Below, one piece after another: positions 27,087 through 37,639 of a stretch of 64,000 bases of DNA. Source of the DNA: Pseudomonas sp. BGr12. Lineage in GTDB: Bacteria; Pseudomonadota; Gammaproteobacteria; Pseudomonadales; Pseudomonadaceae. Location of the stretch: assembly GCF_030272895.1 (NCBI RefSeq), contig NZ_JALRNF010000039.1, positions 1 through 64,000 on the forward strand, in the 5' to 3' direction. The translations under genes were made by a program, and so were the position numbers. The notes under the pieces are model-generated. The model searched no databases and was not told where the DNA came from. It saw only the letters and a list, made by a program, of their open reading frames with translations. Each line of letters begins with the position of its first letter. The first letter of the stretch is position 1.

Positions 27087-27122
27087 CAAACGACGGCGAG
27101 CTTGTGGGCTCGCCCTCGTTTG
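27087..27122. terminator. Bidirectional hairpin between metE and the toxin-like gene
   Basis: CAAACGA at 27087-27093 pairs with TCGTTTG at 27116-27122 and encloses GGCGAGC / GCTCGCC with a short loop. There is no long T run, so termination is likely but not certain. It serves both converging genes. Confidence 0.6.
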
Positions 27123-27131
27123 AGCCAAGGT

Positions 27132-30100
27132 CTACAGGTCCGCGAAATACTGGTTTGCCACTTCTGCCCTGATCACCCCGCGCCAGATGTCATCCGGGGG
27201 GTTGCCGCCTCCGGTCTGGGTCTGTTGCCATTGCGGGCCCTTGAAGCGATCCTCCACCCGTTTGAGATGAGCGGCACTGAAGCGCTCGAACGGTGTATCA
27301 AGGTCGCGGTAGTGGAAGTGCGCATACCACAAGACAGGCTCGCCAGCCGATTTCAGGTCTACAACCTCATACTCCTGGAGATAGTCGCGGGTACGCAGCA
27401 ACTGGCGGTTGTTCGGTCGCTGGATCCTGATCTGGCCATGAGTGAGGAGGTCGACCAGATAACCTGCATTGGGTTGCTGACTGGCCTTGATCTGAGCAAC
27501 GAGCAACGCTGTACCTTCCTGACGCAGTAAGGTTGCCTGCTGGCGTAAATCAGCTGTATCGGTGAGTGTGCCGCCTAGCGCCTCGATACGATTGGCACAG
27601 CTTTCCAGACTATTGGCCTTGATGGTCATCATGTCGTTGAGTTGATAGGGGCTGCTGGTCGGTTTGATGCTGGTGTGTACATTGCGACGGAAGCTGTCCA
27701 GATCCTTGAGCAACGCGGCGGCTGTTTGTTTGAGGTTGCGCAGCTCGTGTGGCCGAGCGGGGGGGGGAGTGATCAAGGGTCTCCAGCGTTCGCCAACCGG
27801 CTCGAATTGTCTGACAGCACCGCCGTCCGGGTTGTGCGCGGTGATGCGTGCAGGCGCGCTGCCTGTGGCGGGAGTGAAATCGCCAATATAGAAATTGCCA
27901 TCCTCTACCTGAAACAGCCGTGGGCTGCTTCGCCCGCGGGAGGGGCGTGGCTGGCCGGGCAATCGCCGAATGTATTTTTCGGTCTGCAGGAGCAACTCAT
28001 CGAGATTCTCATGTAGCTGCTTCAGGTAGTGCCCGTCGAACAGTTCGGGAAAACTGGCATGGGTGCTTTGCAGTTCCAGTTTGTACTGGCGGTACACGCG
28101 CAGGGCACTGTCTTGAATCGCTCGACGCTGTTCGGAGGAGGTGGTCACCTCATACATGTCTGCCAGGGTACCCTGGACTTGCGCCACGTCTTCTTCGATC
28201 GCATTCAAGCGCCGCAGGTAAAACTCGGCAATGACTGAAGTGTTGCCGTAGTGTTTTGCCGCAACCATCAGGTGCAAAGTGTTAAAGAGGATGAAAAGCG
28301 TGTTGTTCAAGCGCTTTTCCAGGCGTTGGTAGGCGTGTTTGAATATCTCGTGCCTGGCGAACTCCTGCAGATACTCCGCGTTGATGTCGAAATTGTCTCC
28401 CAGCCTGGTCAGTCGGTTCTCGAACTGCTGGTTGGCTTCAGCCACTGCCGTTTGGTAATTGTCGGCGTCCTGTATGTGCTCTGCCGCCTTCAGGCGCTCG
28501 GTAAAGTCGGACTTTATACTGTTCAGCCGTTGATTGAAGTCGGCAGCGCGCCTGCCTGGCCGAGGCGCAGGAAAGTCCAGGGCCTTGTACCAGTCGACCA
28601 ATTGCAGCTTGTGTGCGGCCATCTGCGACTTTGCCTGGAGAACCGTCACCGATTCGCTGCGCAACCTGCGCAGCAAAGGCGCCTGATCGACCAGGTCGTC
28701 TACCTGGGCCAGTTGCAAGCGGAGGTTCACTGCCTTGTGCACGCTGCCCAGGGATTCGTCCCGGGCCAGTTCGATCAGGTGGTGCAGTCGATCACAGACG
28801 ACTTTGGCGCTGCGTACTTTTTGTAGCATGCACAGTTGCTTGTCTGTCCGATTGGCGATTTTCAGTAGTTCATCCCAGCTAGTGAACGCGTTTTTTGCCG
28901 CATCGATATCGGCCAGGCAGTTTGCTTTCATCTGCGTGCGCAGGGCCACTTGAGCGGCCGGAGCCGCCGCGTCGTATGCGATGAAGCTGGCGTTGGAGCG
29001 TTGCAGCGAAGTTTGCAGCCGGTTTTCGTCCTGCAGGCCCCGGGCTTTGAGCATGTGCTGGCGACGATACAAACGGTCCGTCCAGAAGCGCGGCAGCCTT
29101 TGGCGAATGGCGGCAGGCCAGTACGGGTCCAACTGCTCGGCCAGGTGACCGAGTGCTTGCCCTCCACCCGAACCGCCGCCGTGCAGATGGACGCCGTACA
29201 AGGCGAAGTGGGTATCCCACTGGCCCTGCTCATTCAGGGCGATGTTCCTTTTCCAGGTCTTGCGCGAGGTACCACGTAGACGCCAGGTGTGTTCCGTCTC
29301 CAGCCATTCCACCTGGCAAAGGCGGTCTTCGACCAGGATGAAGTCACCCTCGGCATGCCGGTAGACGCCGCGGTACTTGCCCTGCTTTGCGGGGCGCAGA
29401 TCCTGCAAGTCCAATGGGAACGGGTATTCATAACCTGCGAAGCGCGCCAGGCGTTTGCTGGCGCTGGCCGTGCTCGACTTGGGCCCCGTACCCTGGCCGC
29501 CTTGCAGTGAATTCAGCTGGCGAAAACGGGTGAGTCGGCGCGCGGCGCTGCCTTTGACTACCAGGGTGGGCAGCACATCCATGGCCGCATCGATGAAGCA
29601 CAACAGCGCTTGTTCCAATTCATCCATGGCGCGCCCTACCTGGCCATGTACCAGCGCCGAGGCGGCTCGGGCGCAAGCGTCGAACATGTCGTACACGCTG
29701 ACTGCGGTACCGATCAGCGGAACGAAGCCGATTGCCATCTTGATGTAGTTGAAGATCATGCCGCTCTGGTAGGCGAAATTCTCCAGCCATAACGTTTCGT
29801 TGGAGCGCGAGGTCAACCGATGGGCCTCCAATACCCTGCCTTCCTGGGCATTGAGCAGGGTCTGGGCCAATGAGATGTTCGACAGCCATGCCGAACCCAG
29901 GCCGATAATGCCGGAAAAGCGTTTTTCGATGGCCTGGCGCATCCGCGACGCGTGGGAGGTGGGGTCGCCCTGCAAGGCACGACTGGTGAGGTAGTCGATT
30001 TCACCGCTCTGTTTGGTCGATTCATACAAGGCTTCGCGCGCTGACTCCAGTGAACTGAATTGGCGAATCAGCTTGCTGGGGTGGTCAGGGCAGTAGAGCA

Positions 30101-32783
30101 CTGTAATGCCACTGGTCTGGTCGTTGATGAAGGTGACACCGGAGAGTGTTGTGGGACCATCGTTTGTGTCTTGTCCGCCCACGGTGAGCCGGGCAGGGAT
30201 CAAGCGAATGTCATGGCCGCTGACCTGATAGTCGTCGGTGTGGCCGGCGTCGATGGCGATATCGAAGATAACCTTGCCATGTGCGTCCAGGTTGCCATTA
30301 GCCCTGGCATGGACGCTGTGCATCTTGAGCATTTGGCGAAAGGGTTCGGTCAGGCACTCGCGGCGAAAGGCGCGGGCAAATTCGCTTTCGTTGGTACCGC
30401 GATAGGTGGCCAGTATCCGATCTTCATATTTCTGGGCCAGGTCGAGGTCTTCGGCTAGGTCTTCCAGATAGGTCTTATCGATCGTGCTGTTCAGGGCCTG
30501 AGCGATGACCGGGTCTGTGCTGCTCGGCTGCAGCGTCATGAAGTACAGGCGATTCTTCATGGCCGTGTCGATGTTTTCCAGGAACAGATTGTCCAGCGTC
30601 AGGGTTTGTCGTGCCGGACTGGCAACCAGGTCTGACTTTGACGGCACGCCACCAGGTGTGCCGCCACCGCTCACGGGGTCCTTGCGCCAGGAGGTGCTGT
30701 GCGGAAGGTCGATGGAGATTTCACTGTCGTCATAAGTCGGGATGTCCTGCTTCAGGCGCTGCCTGATGTACTGGCGGCAGAACAGCGGACGATTGGGCAG
30801 GTCGCGGGCAATCAGGGCCTGGGCGCTACGCATGGCCTGAAGGTAGTCCTGGGCACTCGACTTGAAGGCGCTACGCTCGGCGTCGGTCAGATTTTCCAGC
30901 CAAGGCATGCTCAGGCTGCTGAGGGTGACAGTGGCCCGTTGTTCTTCCAGTAGTCGCAGGGCCAGTTCACGGGCACCATGGCCAGGAACCCGCAAGGAGT
31001 GGGCCAGTGCTTCTCCAAGATGCGATAGCGCTTGGTCGCCGACCGTGCTGTCGGCCATAGGCGAAAGTCGTTGCGCCGCAGCCTTGCTGCGCAGCAGATG
31101 ATGGGTCAGGACCTGGCCCAGGATATCGCCGGCAAGCGGGACCAGGGTGACAGACTGGCTGCCTGGATCGACAACGCCGAGGCAGCGCTCCAGCTCGGCC
31201 TGGTTGGCAAGGCGCAGTAGTCCCCCCATTGCGCCCGGCCAGAACAATAACAGGCTGGTAGGGGCTTGCTGATTCTTCAGGGTGATGATGACGCAGTCGC
31301 TGATAAGCGTCCTGGTGGTGCTCTCGGTGCCGTCCCGCTGTGTCGTTTCGCTCAGTTCCGGGTGTGCGGCGATGATGTCGGAGCCTGGTTTCGGAAAGGA
31401 CGACGGTTGGTCGAGCACGCTCTCGATCCACCGGCGTTCCTCATCGTCGATCTGGCCCAGCAGGTTCTGGATCTGGGCGTGGGCGCGCAGTCCCTCATGG
31501 TGAGCTGACAGCAACGGTGGGTCGTCATCGGTTTGCGATGCATTGAACGACAGCCAGGCGTTGGCTTGCAGCAGTGGTTCCATGGCTAGGTCGGCTTTGC
31601 TGCGAGCCCCTTCCAAAGTGGCCTGCCAGGTCTTGAGGGATTGCAGTTTTTCTTCGTCGAGTGCGTCCAGCAGATTCATTTGTTTCTTGATCTGCTCCGC
31701 GCGGACGCTATAGGGCACTTCGATGGACAGATGGCCAAAATCGAAAAATGAGGCCTCTGAAGCGTCGCTGTCCAGTTCCGGTTCAGTTGCCGGCAGGGCA
31801 TGGAACAGGTTGGCGTTGCGTTGTGCCGCGTCGACCGCGTGAAGCTTGCCAAGGGCAAGCTCTGCATGGGTTTGAATATCAGCGCCCGGATCGAACGCCA
31901 GGGCGTCGAGCCGGACCTGGAGCAGGTCGTTGAACAGGGTAGTGAATCCTGCTGCAAGGCTGTCTTGACGGTGGAAGCTGACAATTGCTGTCGCGTCACT
32001 GGTGCTGCTGTTATGCAACAAGGCGGCTTCCAGTGCTTGCCCGGTCGCATGGGCGGTAAAGGTCTGCTGACTGCCCGGTATATAGAGCACTCGCAGGGGG
32101 GTGTCCTCGATACTGAACACCAACGCACCGGGTATCGCCTTTCCCGCTATGGCGGGGGTTTCGATAAAGAGTTGCTTGCTGCCCAGGCGCAGCCATTCCG
32201 GGTCGTTCAGTACGCCGGAAACCAGGCGTTGCTGCTGGGTATCGAGTTCACCGCTTGCCACCACAGCTTCCCAGCGTGCCCTGAAAATACCCAGGTACTG
32301 GTCCTGGGCGTGGGTTTGCCGGCTGACGGGCGTACCCTTGGCTCGTGCATTCCAATAACTGTTCCACGCTTGCCGGATAGCCGCCGGGAGATCCAGCTCA
32401 CCGAGCCGGGCCAGCAACTGAGTGGGCGTCAGGCGCAGCAACGGGCTCTGGGCTTCTGTGCCCACGACTTGGGCGCGGGTGTCCAGGTCGGTCGGGGCCC
32501 GGGGATGATGGCGGTTATAGGCGGCAAGGGCGGCGAGGCTGACAAAGGTGTTGCTGGTGTTGAAGCGCAGGCCGGTGGTGCTCGGCTCCGTGCTGAGTTG
32601 TTTGCGTAGCAGCGTCTGTATGACCTGATGCGTACTGTTTGCCTCGGCAAGGAGGATGGTGAAGGTGTCGCGATGCTTCCTGTGTCGATTGAGTATGTCC
32701 TGAGGTACGCCGTTCAATCGGGCGGCAATGAAACTGACGGGCGCAAAAGAGAGGGTATCCGGGGTTTCGGTGGAATCGCTCAT
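27132..32783 (-). CDS. Giant dermonecrotic-toxin-like protein (DUF6543 type)
   Basis: An 1883-residue protein with no signal peptide, beginning MSDSTETPDTLSFAPVSF. Its overall style matches the large Pseudomonas proteins annotated as dermonecrotic toxin or DUF6543: long helical N-terminal region, basic IARDLPNRPLFCRQYIRQRL, a mid-protein segment YLTSRALQGDPTSHASRMR, a hydrophobic hairpin near residues 1010-1060 (IKMAIGFVPLIGTAVSVYDM and ALLCFIDAAMDVLPTLVV), a coiled-coil-rich part around 1250-1600, and a conserved C-terminus (YEVVDLKSAGEPVLWYAHFH). ATG 32783 was chosen over a TTG at 32798. No immunity, secretion or chaperone gene is adjacent. Codon use looks looser and more AT-tolerant than its neighbours, suggesting acquisition. 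Role in killing other cells or eukaryotes is inferred from the family. Confidence 0.72.
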   Translation of the reverse strand: MSDSTETPDTLSFAPVSFIAARLNGVPQDILNRHRKHRDTFTILLAEANSTHQVIQTLLRKQLSTEPSTTGLRFNTSNTFVSLAALAAYNRHHPRAPTDLDTRAQVVGTEAQSPLLRLTPTQLLARLGELDLPAAIRQAWNSYWNARAKGTPVSRQTHAQDQYLGIFRARWEAVVASGELDTQQQRLVSGVLNDPEWLRLGSKQLFIETPAIAGKAIPGALVFSIEDTPLRVLYIPGSQQTFTAHATGQALEAALLHNSSTSDATAIVSFHRQDSLAAGFTTLFNDLLQVRLDALAFDPGADIQTHAELALGKLHAVDAAQRNANLFHALPATEPELDSDASEASFFDFGHLSIEVPYSVRAEQIKKQMNLLDALDEEKLQSLKTWQATLEGARSKADLAMEPLLQANAWLSFNASQTDDDPPLLSAHHEGLRAHAQIQNLLGQIDDEERRWIESVLDQPSSFPKPGSDIIAAHPELSETTQRDGTESTTRTLISDCVIITLKNQQAPTSLLLFWPGAMGGLLRLANQAELERCLGVVDPGSQSVTLVPLAGDILGQVLTHHLLRSKAAAQRLSPMADSTVGDQALSHLGEALAHSLRVPGHGARELALRLLEEQRATVTLSSLSMPWLENLTDAERSAFKSSAQDYLQAMRSAQALIARDLPNRPLFCRQYIRQRLKQDIPTYDDSEISIDLPHSTSWRKDPVSGGGTPGGVPSKSDLVASPARQTLTLDNLFLENIDTAMKNRLYFMTLQPSSTDPVIAQALNSTIDKTYLEDLAEDLDLAQKYEDRILATYRGTNESEFARAFRRECLTEPFRQMLKMHSVHARANGNLDAHGKVIFDIAIDAGHTDDYQVSGHDIRLIPARLTVGGQDTNDGPTTLSGVTFINDQTSGITVLYCPDHPSKLIRQFSSLESAREALYESTKQSGEIDYLTSRALQGDPTSHASRMRQAIEKRFSGIIGLGSAWLSNISLAQTLLNAQEGRVLEAHRLTSRSNETLWLENFAYQSGMIFNYIKMAIGFVPLIGTAVSVYDMFDACARAASALVHGQVGRAMDELEQALLCFIDAAMDVLPTLVVKGSAARRLTRFRQLNSLQGGQGTGPKSSTASASKRLARFAGYEYPFPLDLQDLRPAKQGKYRGVYRHAEGDFILVEDRLCQVEWLETEHTWRLRGTSRKTWKRNIALNEQGQWDTHFALYGVHLHGGGSGGGQALGHLAEQLDPYWPAAIRQRLPRFWTDRLYRRQHMLKARGLQDENRLQTSLQRSNASFIAYDAAAPAAQVALRTQMKANCLADIDAAKNAFTSWDELLKIANRTDKQLCMLQKVRSAKVVCDRLHHLIELARDESLGSVHKAVNLRLQLAQVDDLVDQAPLLRRLRSESVTVLQAKSQMAAHKLQLVDWYKALDFPAPRPGRRAADFNQRLNSIKSDFTERLKAAEHIQDADNYQTAVAEANQQFENRLTRLGDNFDINAEYLQEFARHEIFKHAYQRLEKRLNNTLFILFNTLHLMVAAKHYGNTSVIAEFYLRRLNAIEEDVAQVQGTLADMYEVTTSSEQRRAIQDSALRVYRQYKLELQSTHASFPELFDGHYLKQLHENLDELLLQTEKYIRRLPGQPRPSRGRSSPRLFQVEDGNFYIGDFTPATGSAPARITAHNPDGGAVRQFEPVGERWRPLITPPPARPHELRNLKQTAAALLKDLDSFRRNVHTSIKPTSSPYQLNDMMTIKANSLESCANRIEALGGTLTDTADLRQQATLLRQEGTALLVAQIKASQQPNAGYLVDLLTHGQIRIQRPNNRQLLRTRDYLQEYEVVDLKSAGEPVLWYAHFHYRDLDTPFERFSAAHLKRVEDRFKGPQWQQTQTGGGNPPDDIWRGVIRAEVANQYFADL

Positions 32784-32980
32784 GAAGGTAGTCCGCAATC
32801 AAGGTTGTGCCGGTACTGGCATTGCGGATTTGGAAGCAAGTGGCACGGTGCGGTGCGGTACATAACGCTGGCTGCCGTTGGGCGGGGTTCATCAAACTGT
32901 CACGCAACTGTGGCAGCGCGCTTGAATGAAAGTCATCAGACTCACGATCTACTGGGGATTTGCATTCTGGTGTTTCACTC

Positions 32981-33973
32981 ATGCGGGCTTTTTTATTGTT
33001 CCTGGCGCTGGTCTGCGCCGTGCCTTCCTTTGCCGCGGCACGCTGCGACGTCAATGTGCCTACCGAACGGGTCGAGCTGGCACAGGTCAGCCTGGCCTAC
33101 CAGAGCATCGGCCGTCGCTCCGATCCTGCGCTGCTGTTGGTGATGGGCCTGGGCGGGCAGTTGATCCACTGGCCTGATGAGGTGGTGGTCGCCCTCTGCC
33201 GGCAGGGCTTTCGGGTGATCCGCTACGACAACCGCGATATCGGCCTGTCGGCCTGGAACCAGGCACCGGCCAGTGCCAGCCTGTCCTTCGAACTGCTGCG
33301 CTACAAGCTGGGTTTGCAGGTGGCTGCGCCCTACACCCTGACGGACATGGCTGAAGATGGCCTGGGTTTGATGGATGCCCTGCATGTGCAACGTTTTCAT
33401 GTGCTGGGTGTGAGCATGGGTGGGATGATTGCCCAGCACCTGGCGGCCCTGGCGCCGCAGCGGGTCGAGAGCCTGACCCTGATCATGTCCAGTTCCGGTG
33501 CACAGGGGCTGCCGATGCCAAGCGCGGCACTGCTGCAGTTGTTGGCCCGGCGCGAAGCGCCAAACCGCGAAGCGGCCCTCGAACAACAGGCCGATCTGCT
33601 GGCGGCGCTGGGGAGTCCGCAGGTCAAGGACGATCGTCAGGAGTTGCTGGAGCAGGCCGCGATTGCCTATGACCGGGCGTTCAACCCTGAAGGCGTCGAG
33701 CGCCAGATCATGGCCATTCTTGCCGAGCCGAGTCGGGTCGAGTTGCTCGACAAGCTACGCCTGCCAACCCTGGTGGTACATGGCACCGCCGACCCGTTGT
33801 TGCCGGTGATGCATGGGGTGCACCTGGCCGCGCACCTGCGGGACAGTCAATTGAAGCTGATCCCGGGCCTGGCCCATCGCTTCCAGGCGCAGTTCAAGGG
33901 CGCGTTGCTGGGCGCGGTGTTGCCGTACCTGGAGACGCAACGGCTGGCTGATACCCCTCTGGCGGTGTACTGA
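32981..33973 (+). CDS. Exported alpha/beta hydrolase
   Basis: A serine hydrolase of 330 residues. The signal peptide [20 protein letters not shown] directs it to the periplasm or outside. The fold is complete: oxyanion region [14 protein letters not shown], nucleophile elbow GVSMGGM, acid-containing strand [13 protein letters not shown] and late His in [10 protein letters not shown]. Homologues include esterases and haloperoxidase-like hydrolases; the substrate is unknown. ATG 32981 was chosen because it begins the signal peptide. It is divergent from the toxin-like gene across 197 bp. A REP element starts at its stop codon. Confidence 0.84.
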   Translation: MRAFLLFLALVCAVPSFAAARCDVNVPTERVELAQVSLAYQSIGRRSDPALLLVMGLGGQLIHWPDEVVVALCRQGFRVIRYDNRDIGLSAWNQAPASASLSFELLRYKLGLQVAAPYTLTDMAEDGLGLMDALHVQRFHVLGVSMGGMIAQHLAALAPQRVESLTLIMSSSGAQGLPMPSAALLQLLARREAPNREAALEQQADLLAALGSPQVKDDRQELLEQAAIAYDRAFNPEGVERQIMAILAEPSRVELLDKLRLPTLVVHGTADPLLPVMHGVHLAAHLRDSQLKLIPGLAHRFQAQFKGALLGAVLPYLETQRLADTPLAVY

Positions 33974-34023
33974 TCGCGGGGCAAGCCCGCTCCCACAGTA
34001 GGAGCGGGCTTGCCCCGCGATGA
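33973..34023. repeat. REP pair between hydrolase gene and glpM
   Basis: An inverted core (ATCGCGGGGCAAGCCCGCTC) is followed after a 9-bp loop by a forward core, forming one long palindrome with ends ATCGCGGGG and CCCCGCGAT. It begins with the last base of the hydrolase stop and lies between converging genes. Confidence 0.9.
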
Positions 34024-34026
34024 GCC

Positions 34027-34362
34027 TCAATGCAACCTCACCCAGACACTGACCAGCACCGTCGCCGCCATCAGCCAGGCCACCGCCGCCAGCGCCAATG
34101 ACAGCTCCAGGCGCAGGCGGTCCACCAGCACATACAGCGCTACCAGGTAGACGAAGTAGGGAATGATCGACCACATGCCGAACAGGATGGTGGTCTTCAG
34201 GTCGTCCAGCGAGCGCCCCTTGCCGACGATGTAGTGGGCAATCAGGGCGAAGGTCGGGAACAGCGGCACCAGGCCGGCAATGTAGTAGTTGCGGGTCTTG
34301 GCCAGGGCGGCAAGGATCACCACCACGGCGGCGCCCAGGCAGGCTTTGAGTATCAGGTCCAC
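34027..34362 (-). CDS. glpM: GlpM family inner-membrane protein
   Basis: A 111-residue protein with four transmembrane helices: [60 protein letters not shown] and a C-terminal one. GlpM was described in P. aeruginosa as a membrane protein affecting alginate production; its molecular function is unknown. Despite the name it lies here next to aauR rather than the glp genes 7 kb away. It is the last gene of the leftward aat-aau strand, 24 bp after the aauR stop. Confidence 0.88.
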   Translation of the reverse strand: MDLILKACLGAAVVVILAALAKTRNYYIAGLVPLFPTFALIAHYIVGKGRSLDDLKTTILFGMWSIIPYFVYLVALYVLVDRLRLELSLALAAVAWLMAATVLVSVWVRLH

Positions 34363-34386
34363 GTACTTTTCCGATGTCTTGGCGGG

Positions 34387-35712
34387 TTATCCGAGGCCGT
34401 ACTTCTTCACTTTGTCGAACAGGGTGGTCTTGGCCATGCCCAGCTCCTGGCTGGCCTGGCTCAAGTTGCCGCCGGTGCGCTGCAGGGCATCGCTGAGCAG
34501 GTTGCGCTCGAAGGCTTCCACGGCCTCGGCAAAGCCCAGGCCCTGGTTGGCACTGGCGCCGCTCTTCTTGAACGCGGGCAGGCCCAGGGCGTAGCGTTCG
34601 GCGACATTGCGCAGTTCGCGCACGTTGCCCGGCCAATCGTGGGCCATCAGCCGCGACAGGGTCTGGCTGTCCAGTTGCGGGGTTTCACGGTCGAAGCGCA
34701 GCGCCGACAGCTGCAGGAAGTGTTCGAACAGCTGCAGGATGTCTTCGCGGCGCTCGCGCAGCGGCGGCAGTTCCAGGGTCACCACGTTGAGGCGGTAGTA
34801 CAGGTCGCTGCGAAACTGGCCGCTCTGGCCCAGGGCGTCGAGGTCGGATTTGGTCGCGGCAATCACCCGGCAGTCGACCGGGATGCTCTGGTTCGAGCCC
34901 AGGCGCTCCAGGGTCCGTTCCTGCAGGACCCGCAGCAGCTTGATCTGCAGGTTGATCGGCATGCTCTCGACTTCATCGAGGAACAGCGTGCCGCCATTGG
35001 CGTGCTCGATCTTGCCGATGCGGCGCTTGCCGGCGCCGGTAAAGGCATTGGCCTCGTGGCCGAAGATCTCGCTTTCGAACAGGTTCTCCGGCAGGCCGCC
35101 GCAGTTCAGGGCCACGAACGGTTGCCCCTGGCGCCGGCTGAAGTCGTGCAGGCAGCGGGCGACCAGTTCCTTGCCAGTGCCGGTCTCGCCTTCGATCAGG
35201 ACGTTGGCCGAGGTATCGGCGACGTTGGCGATCAGCTCGCGCAGGTTCTGCATGGCCGGCGAGCGACCGATGATCCGTCCTTCCAGGGTGCTTTGCCCGG
35301 CCAACTGGCGGCGCAGGGCGAAGACTTCCCGGGCCAGGCCGCGTTGCTCCAGGGCACGGCGCACCACTTCGACCAGGCGTTCCGGGGCGAAGGGCTTTTC
35401 CATGAAGTCGTAGGCGCCGTTGCGCATCGCCCCCACGGCCATGTCGATATCGCCGTGGCCGGTGATCAGCACCACCGGCAGGCTGTTGTCGCGGGCCTTG
35501 AGGCGGCCGAGCAGTTCCAGGCCATCGATGCCGGGCAGGCGAATGTCGCTGACCACGATGCCGGCGAAATCATCACCGACGCGTTGCAAGGCTTCCTCGG
35601 CGCTGCCGACACCTTCGCAGGCGATGTCTTCCAGGGCCAGGGCCTGCTGGCAACCGAGCAGCACATGCGGGTCGTCTTCGACGATCAGGACGGTTAGGGG
35701 TGCTTGGTTCAT
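34387..35712 (-). CDS. aauR: Sigma-54 response regulator AauR
   Basis: Activates uptake and metabolism of acidic amino acids in pseudomonads. The 441-residue NtrC-like protein has a receiver domain with phospho-acceptor Asp-56 ([13 protein letters not shown]), an AAA+ domain with Walker A GETGTGKE, the GAFTGA-type loop written here as [10 protein letters not shown], and [10 protein letters not shown], then a Fis-type helix-turn-helix near the C-terminus ([20 protein letters not shown]). The start overlaps the aauS stop by 4 bp (ATGA), so the pair is translationally coupled. Note the loop reads NAFTGA, not GAFTGA, a conservative change. Targets include the aat promoter in this window. Confidence 0.93.
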   Translation of the reverse strand: MNQAPLTVLIVEDDPHVLLGCQQALALEDIACEGVGSAEEALQRVGDDFAGIVVSDIRLPGIDGLELLGRLKARDNSLPVVLITGHGDIDMAVGAMRNGAYDFMEKPFAPERLVEVVRRALEQRGLAREVFALRRQLAGQSTLEGRIIGRSPAMQNLRELIANVADTSANVLIEGETGTGKELVARCLHDFSRRQGQPFVALNCGGLPENLFESEIFGHEANAFTGAGKRRIGKIEHANGGTLFLDEVESMPINLQIKLLRVLQERTLERLGSNQSIPVDCRVIAATKSDLDALGQSGQFRSDLYYRLNVVTLELPPLRERREDILQLFEHFLQLSALRFDRETPQLDSQTLSRLMAHDWPGNVRELRNVAERYALGLPAFKKSGASANQGLGFAEAVEAFERNLLSDALQRTGGNLSQASQELGMAKTTLFDKVKKYGLG

Positions 35713-37616
35713 AGGGACTCGGCAGATTCGGTGGGGGCATTGACCAGGGGCAGGGCGAGGACGAACGCGGTACCGCCACTGGCGGGATGTTCGACACTCA
35801 GGCTGCCCTTGGCGGCGGCGGCGAGGCTGGCGGACAGGGTCAGGCCCAGGCCCAGGCCGTGCTCTCCCGGTTTGGTGGTGAAGAAAGGTTCGAACAGATG
35901 CTTGCGCGCTTCGTCGTCGATACCGTGGCCATTGTCGCGTACCCGCAGGCGGTACTTGTCGCCCTGCAGTTCGCCTTCGAGCCACAACTGCGGCGCAGGT
36001 TGCGCGGCCATGGCGTCCAGGGCGTTGCCGATCAGGTTGACCAGGATCTGTTCCAGGCGGGTCTGGTCGATGGCCAGCTGCTGATCTTCGTAGTTGCTGT
36101 GCAGCTTGAGGTGGCAGCCGGCGACCCGGTTGCCCAGGACCTGCAGGCTGGCCTCGATCGCCTTGGCCAGCGACGCCTGGCCGCTGTCGTCGCCGCGCCG
36201 GGCAAAGGAGCGCAGGCTGGCGGTGATCCGGCCCATGCGGTCGATCAGGTCGTTCATGGTGCTCAGGTTGGTGCTGGCGGTCTCCAGGGCGCCGCGCTCG
36301 AGAAAGCGCACGGTGTTGCCCGACAGGGTGCGCAGGGCCGCCAGCGGCTGGTTCAGTTCGTGGGCGATGCTGGTCGACATCTGGCCGATGGCCGCCAGCT
36401 TGCCGGCCTGCACCAGTTCGTCCTGGGCGTGGCGCAAGGTCTGCTCGGCGTGCCGGCGTTCGCGGATCTGGCCCTTGAGGCGGTCGTTGCTGGCGCGCAG
36501 GTCAGCGGTGCGCTCGGCAATCTTGCGCTCCAGTTGGCTGTTGGCTTCTTCCAGGGCTTCACGGGCTGCCAGGCGAGTGGCGATTACCTTGCGCCGTTCG
36601 TTCCAGGCAATCAGCAGGATCGCCAGCAAGGCGAAGGCGATGGCCACCAGCACGCCCTGGACCACCGACTCGCGGCGCAGGTCCTGCAAGGGGGTGAGCA
36701 GGGTGAAGTGCCAGGGGGTGTCGCTCAGGCGCCGGGTCTGGGCCAGGTAGGCGACTTCGTGGCGACCGTCGCCCAGTTCGGCATTGGCCGGAAAGCTCAG
36801 TTTTTCGATACCGTCGGCGAGCTTTTCTCGCGACAGCGGCTGCAATTCGTTCAGCGGCCACCAGTAGTACTGCAGGCTGCGCGCCAGGCGTTCCTTGATC
36901 TCCGGGGTCAGCGGGCGCACCGACTTGAGGCGCCGTGCCGGGTCGCTGGAGAGGATGATGATGCCGTTCTCGTCACTGACGAAGGCTTCCAGGCGCGCCC
37001 GTTGCCAGCGCTCTTCCATGGCCTCCAGGCGGACCTTGATCACCGCCACGCCGATGATCTTGCCGTGTTCTTCCAGGCCGTGGGCCAGGTAGTAGCCCGG
37101 CTCGCCGGTGGTGCTGCCGATGCCGTAGAAACGGCCCGGTTGCCCACGCACGGCGTCCTGGAAATAGGCGCGGAACGACAGGTCTTCACCGAGGAAACTG
37201 TCGGCATCGCGCCAGTTGCTGGTGGCCTGGACCCGGCCGGTGGTGTCGAGGACGAAGATGGCCCGGCTGCGGCTGCGGCGGTTCAGGCCTTCGAGGTATT
37301 CATTGACCGTCTGGCGGTTTTCGCCGTTGGCGTCGGTCAGCAGGTGGGAGACGCTGTCTTCCAGTTCCAGCAGGCTGGGCAGGTAGGTGTATTTGCTGAT
37401 TTCACTTTCGACCGCGCGCGCGTGCAGCTCGAGCTGGCGCTCGCCGTTCTCGCTCAAGCTGCGGATGCCGTTGTGTTCGCTGATCATGAAACCGGCCACT
37501 CCCAGGCCGATCATCAGCAGGACGATCAAAGGAGGCAGCAACAACTGGCGGATCAGACGGGGTTTCACGGCTAGGGCAGGCTTGGCTGGGCGAAAAAGCG
37601 AAGGATCGCATTTCAT
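35709..37616 (-). CDS. aauS: Sensor histidine kinase AauS
   Basis: Membrane sensor for acidic amino acids, partner of AauR. From ATG 37616 it has 635 residues: transmembrane helix near 25-45 (LLLPPLIVLLMIGLGVAGFM), a periplasmic dCache-like sensing domain to about residue 310, a second helix (GVLVAIAFALLAILLIAW), a coiled coil, a dimerisation/phosphotransfer motif MSTSIAHELNQPLAAL with the active His, and an ATPase domain with NLIGNALDAMA, DNGHGID and GLGLGLTLS. DctB-like architecture. A 110-bp gap with two hairpins separates it from aatP upstream. Confidence 0.93.
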   Translation of the reverse strand: MKCDPSLFRPAKPALAVKPRLIRQLLLPPLIVLLMIGLGVAGFMISEHNGIRSLSENGERQLELHARAVESEISKYTYLPSLLELEDSVSHLLTDANGENRQTVNEYLEGLNRRSRSRAIFVLDTTGRVQATSNWRDADSFLGEDLSFRAYFQDAVRGQPGRFYGIGSTTGEPGYYLAHGLEEHGKIIGVAVIKVRLEAMEERWQRARLEAFVSDENGIIILSSDPARRLKSVRPLTPEIKERLARSLQYYWWPLNELQPLSREKLADGIEKLSFPANAELGDGRHEVAYLAQTRRLSDTPWHFTLLTPLQDLRRESVVQGVLVAIAFALLAILLIAWNERRKVIATRLAAREALEEANSQLERKIAERTADLRASNDRLKGQIRERRHAEQTLRHAQDELVQAGKLAAIGQMSTSIAHELNQPLAALRTLSGNTVRFLERGALETASTNLSTMNDLIDRMGRITASLRSFARRGDDSGQASLAKAIEASLQVLGNRVAGCHLKLHSNYEDQQLAIDQTRLEQILVNLIGNALDAMAAQPAPQLWLEGELQGDKYRLRVRDNGHGIDDEARKHLFEPFFTTKPGEHGLGLGLTLSASLAAAAKGSLSVEHPASGGTAFVLALPLVNAPTESAESL

Positions 37617-37639
37617 CACAGTAACCTTGTAACGAACAG

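Noticed and set aside
27132..32783. Rhs or contact-dependent inhibition toxin
   Set aside because: No YD repeats, no filamentous haemagglutinin signal, no variable C-terminal nuclease tip and no immunity gene were seen.
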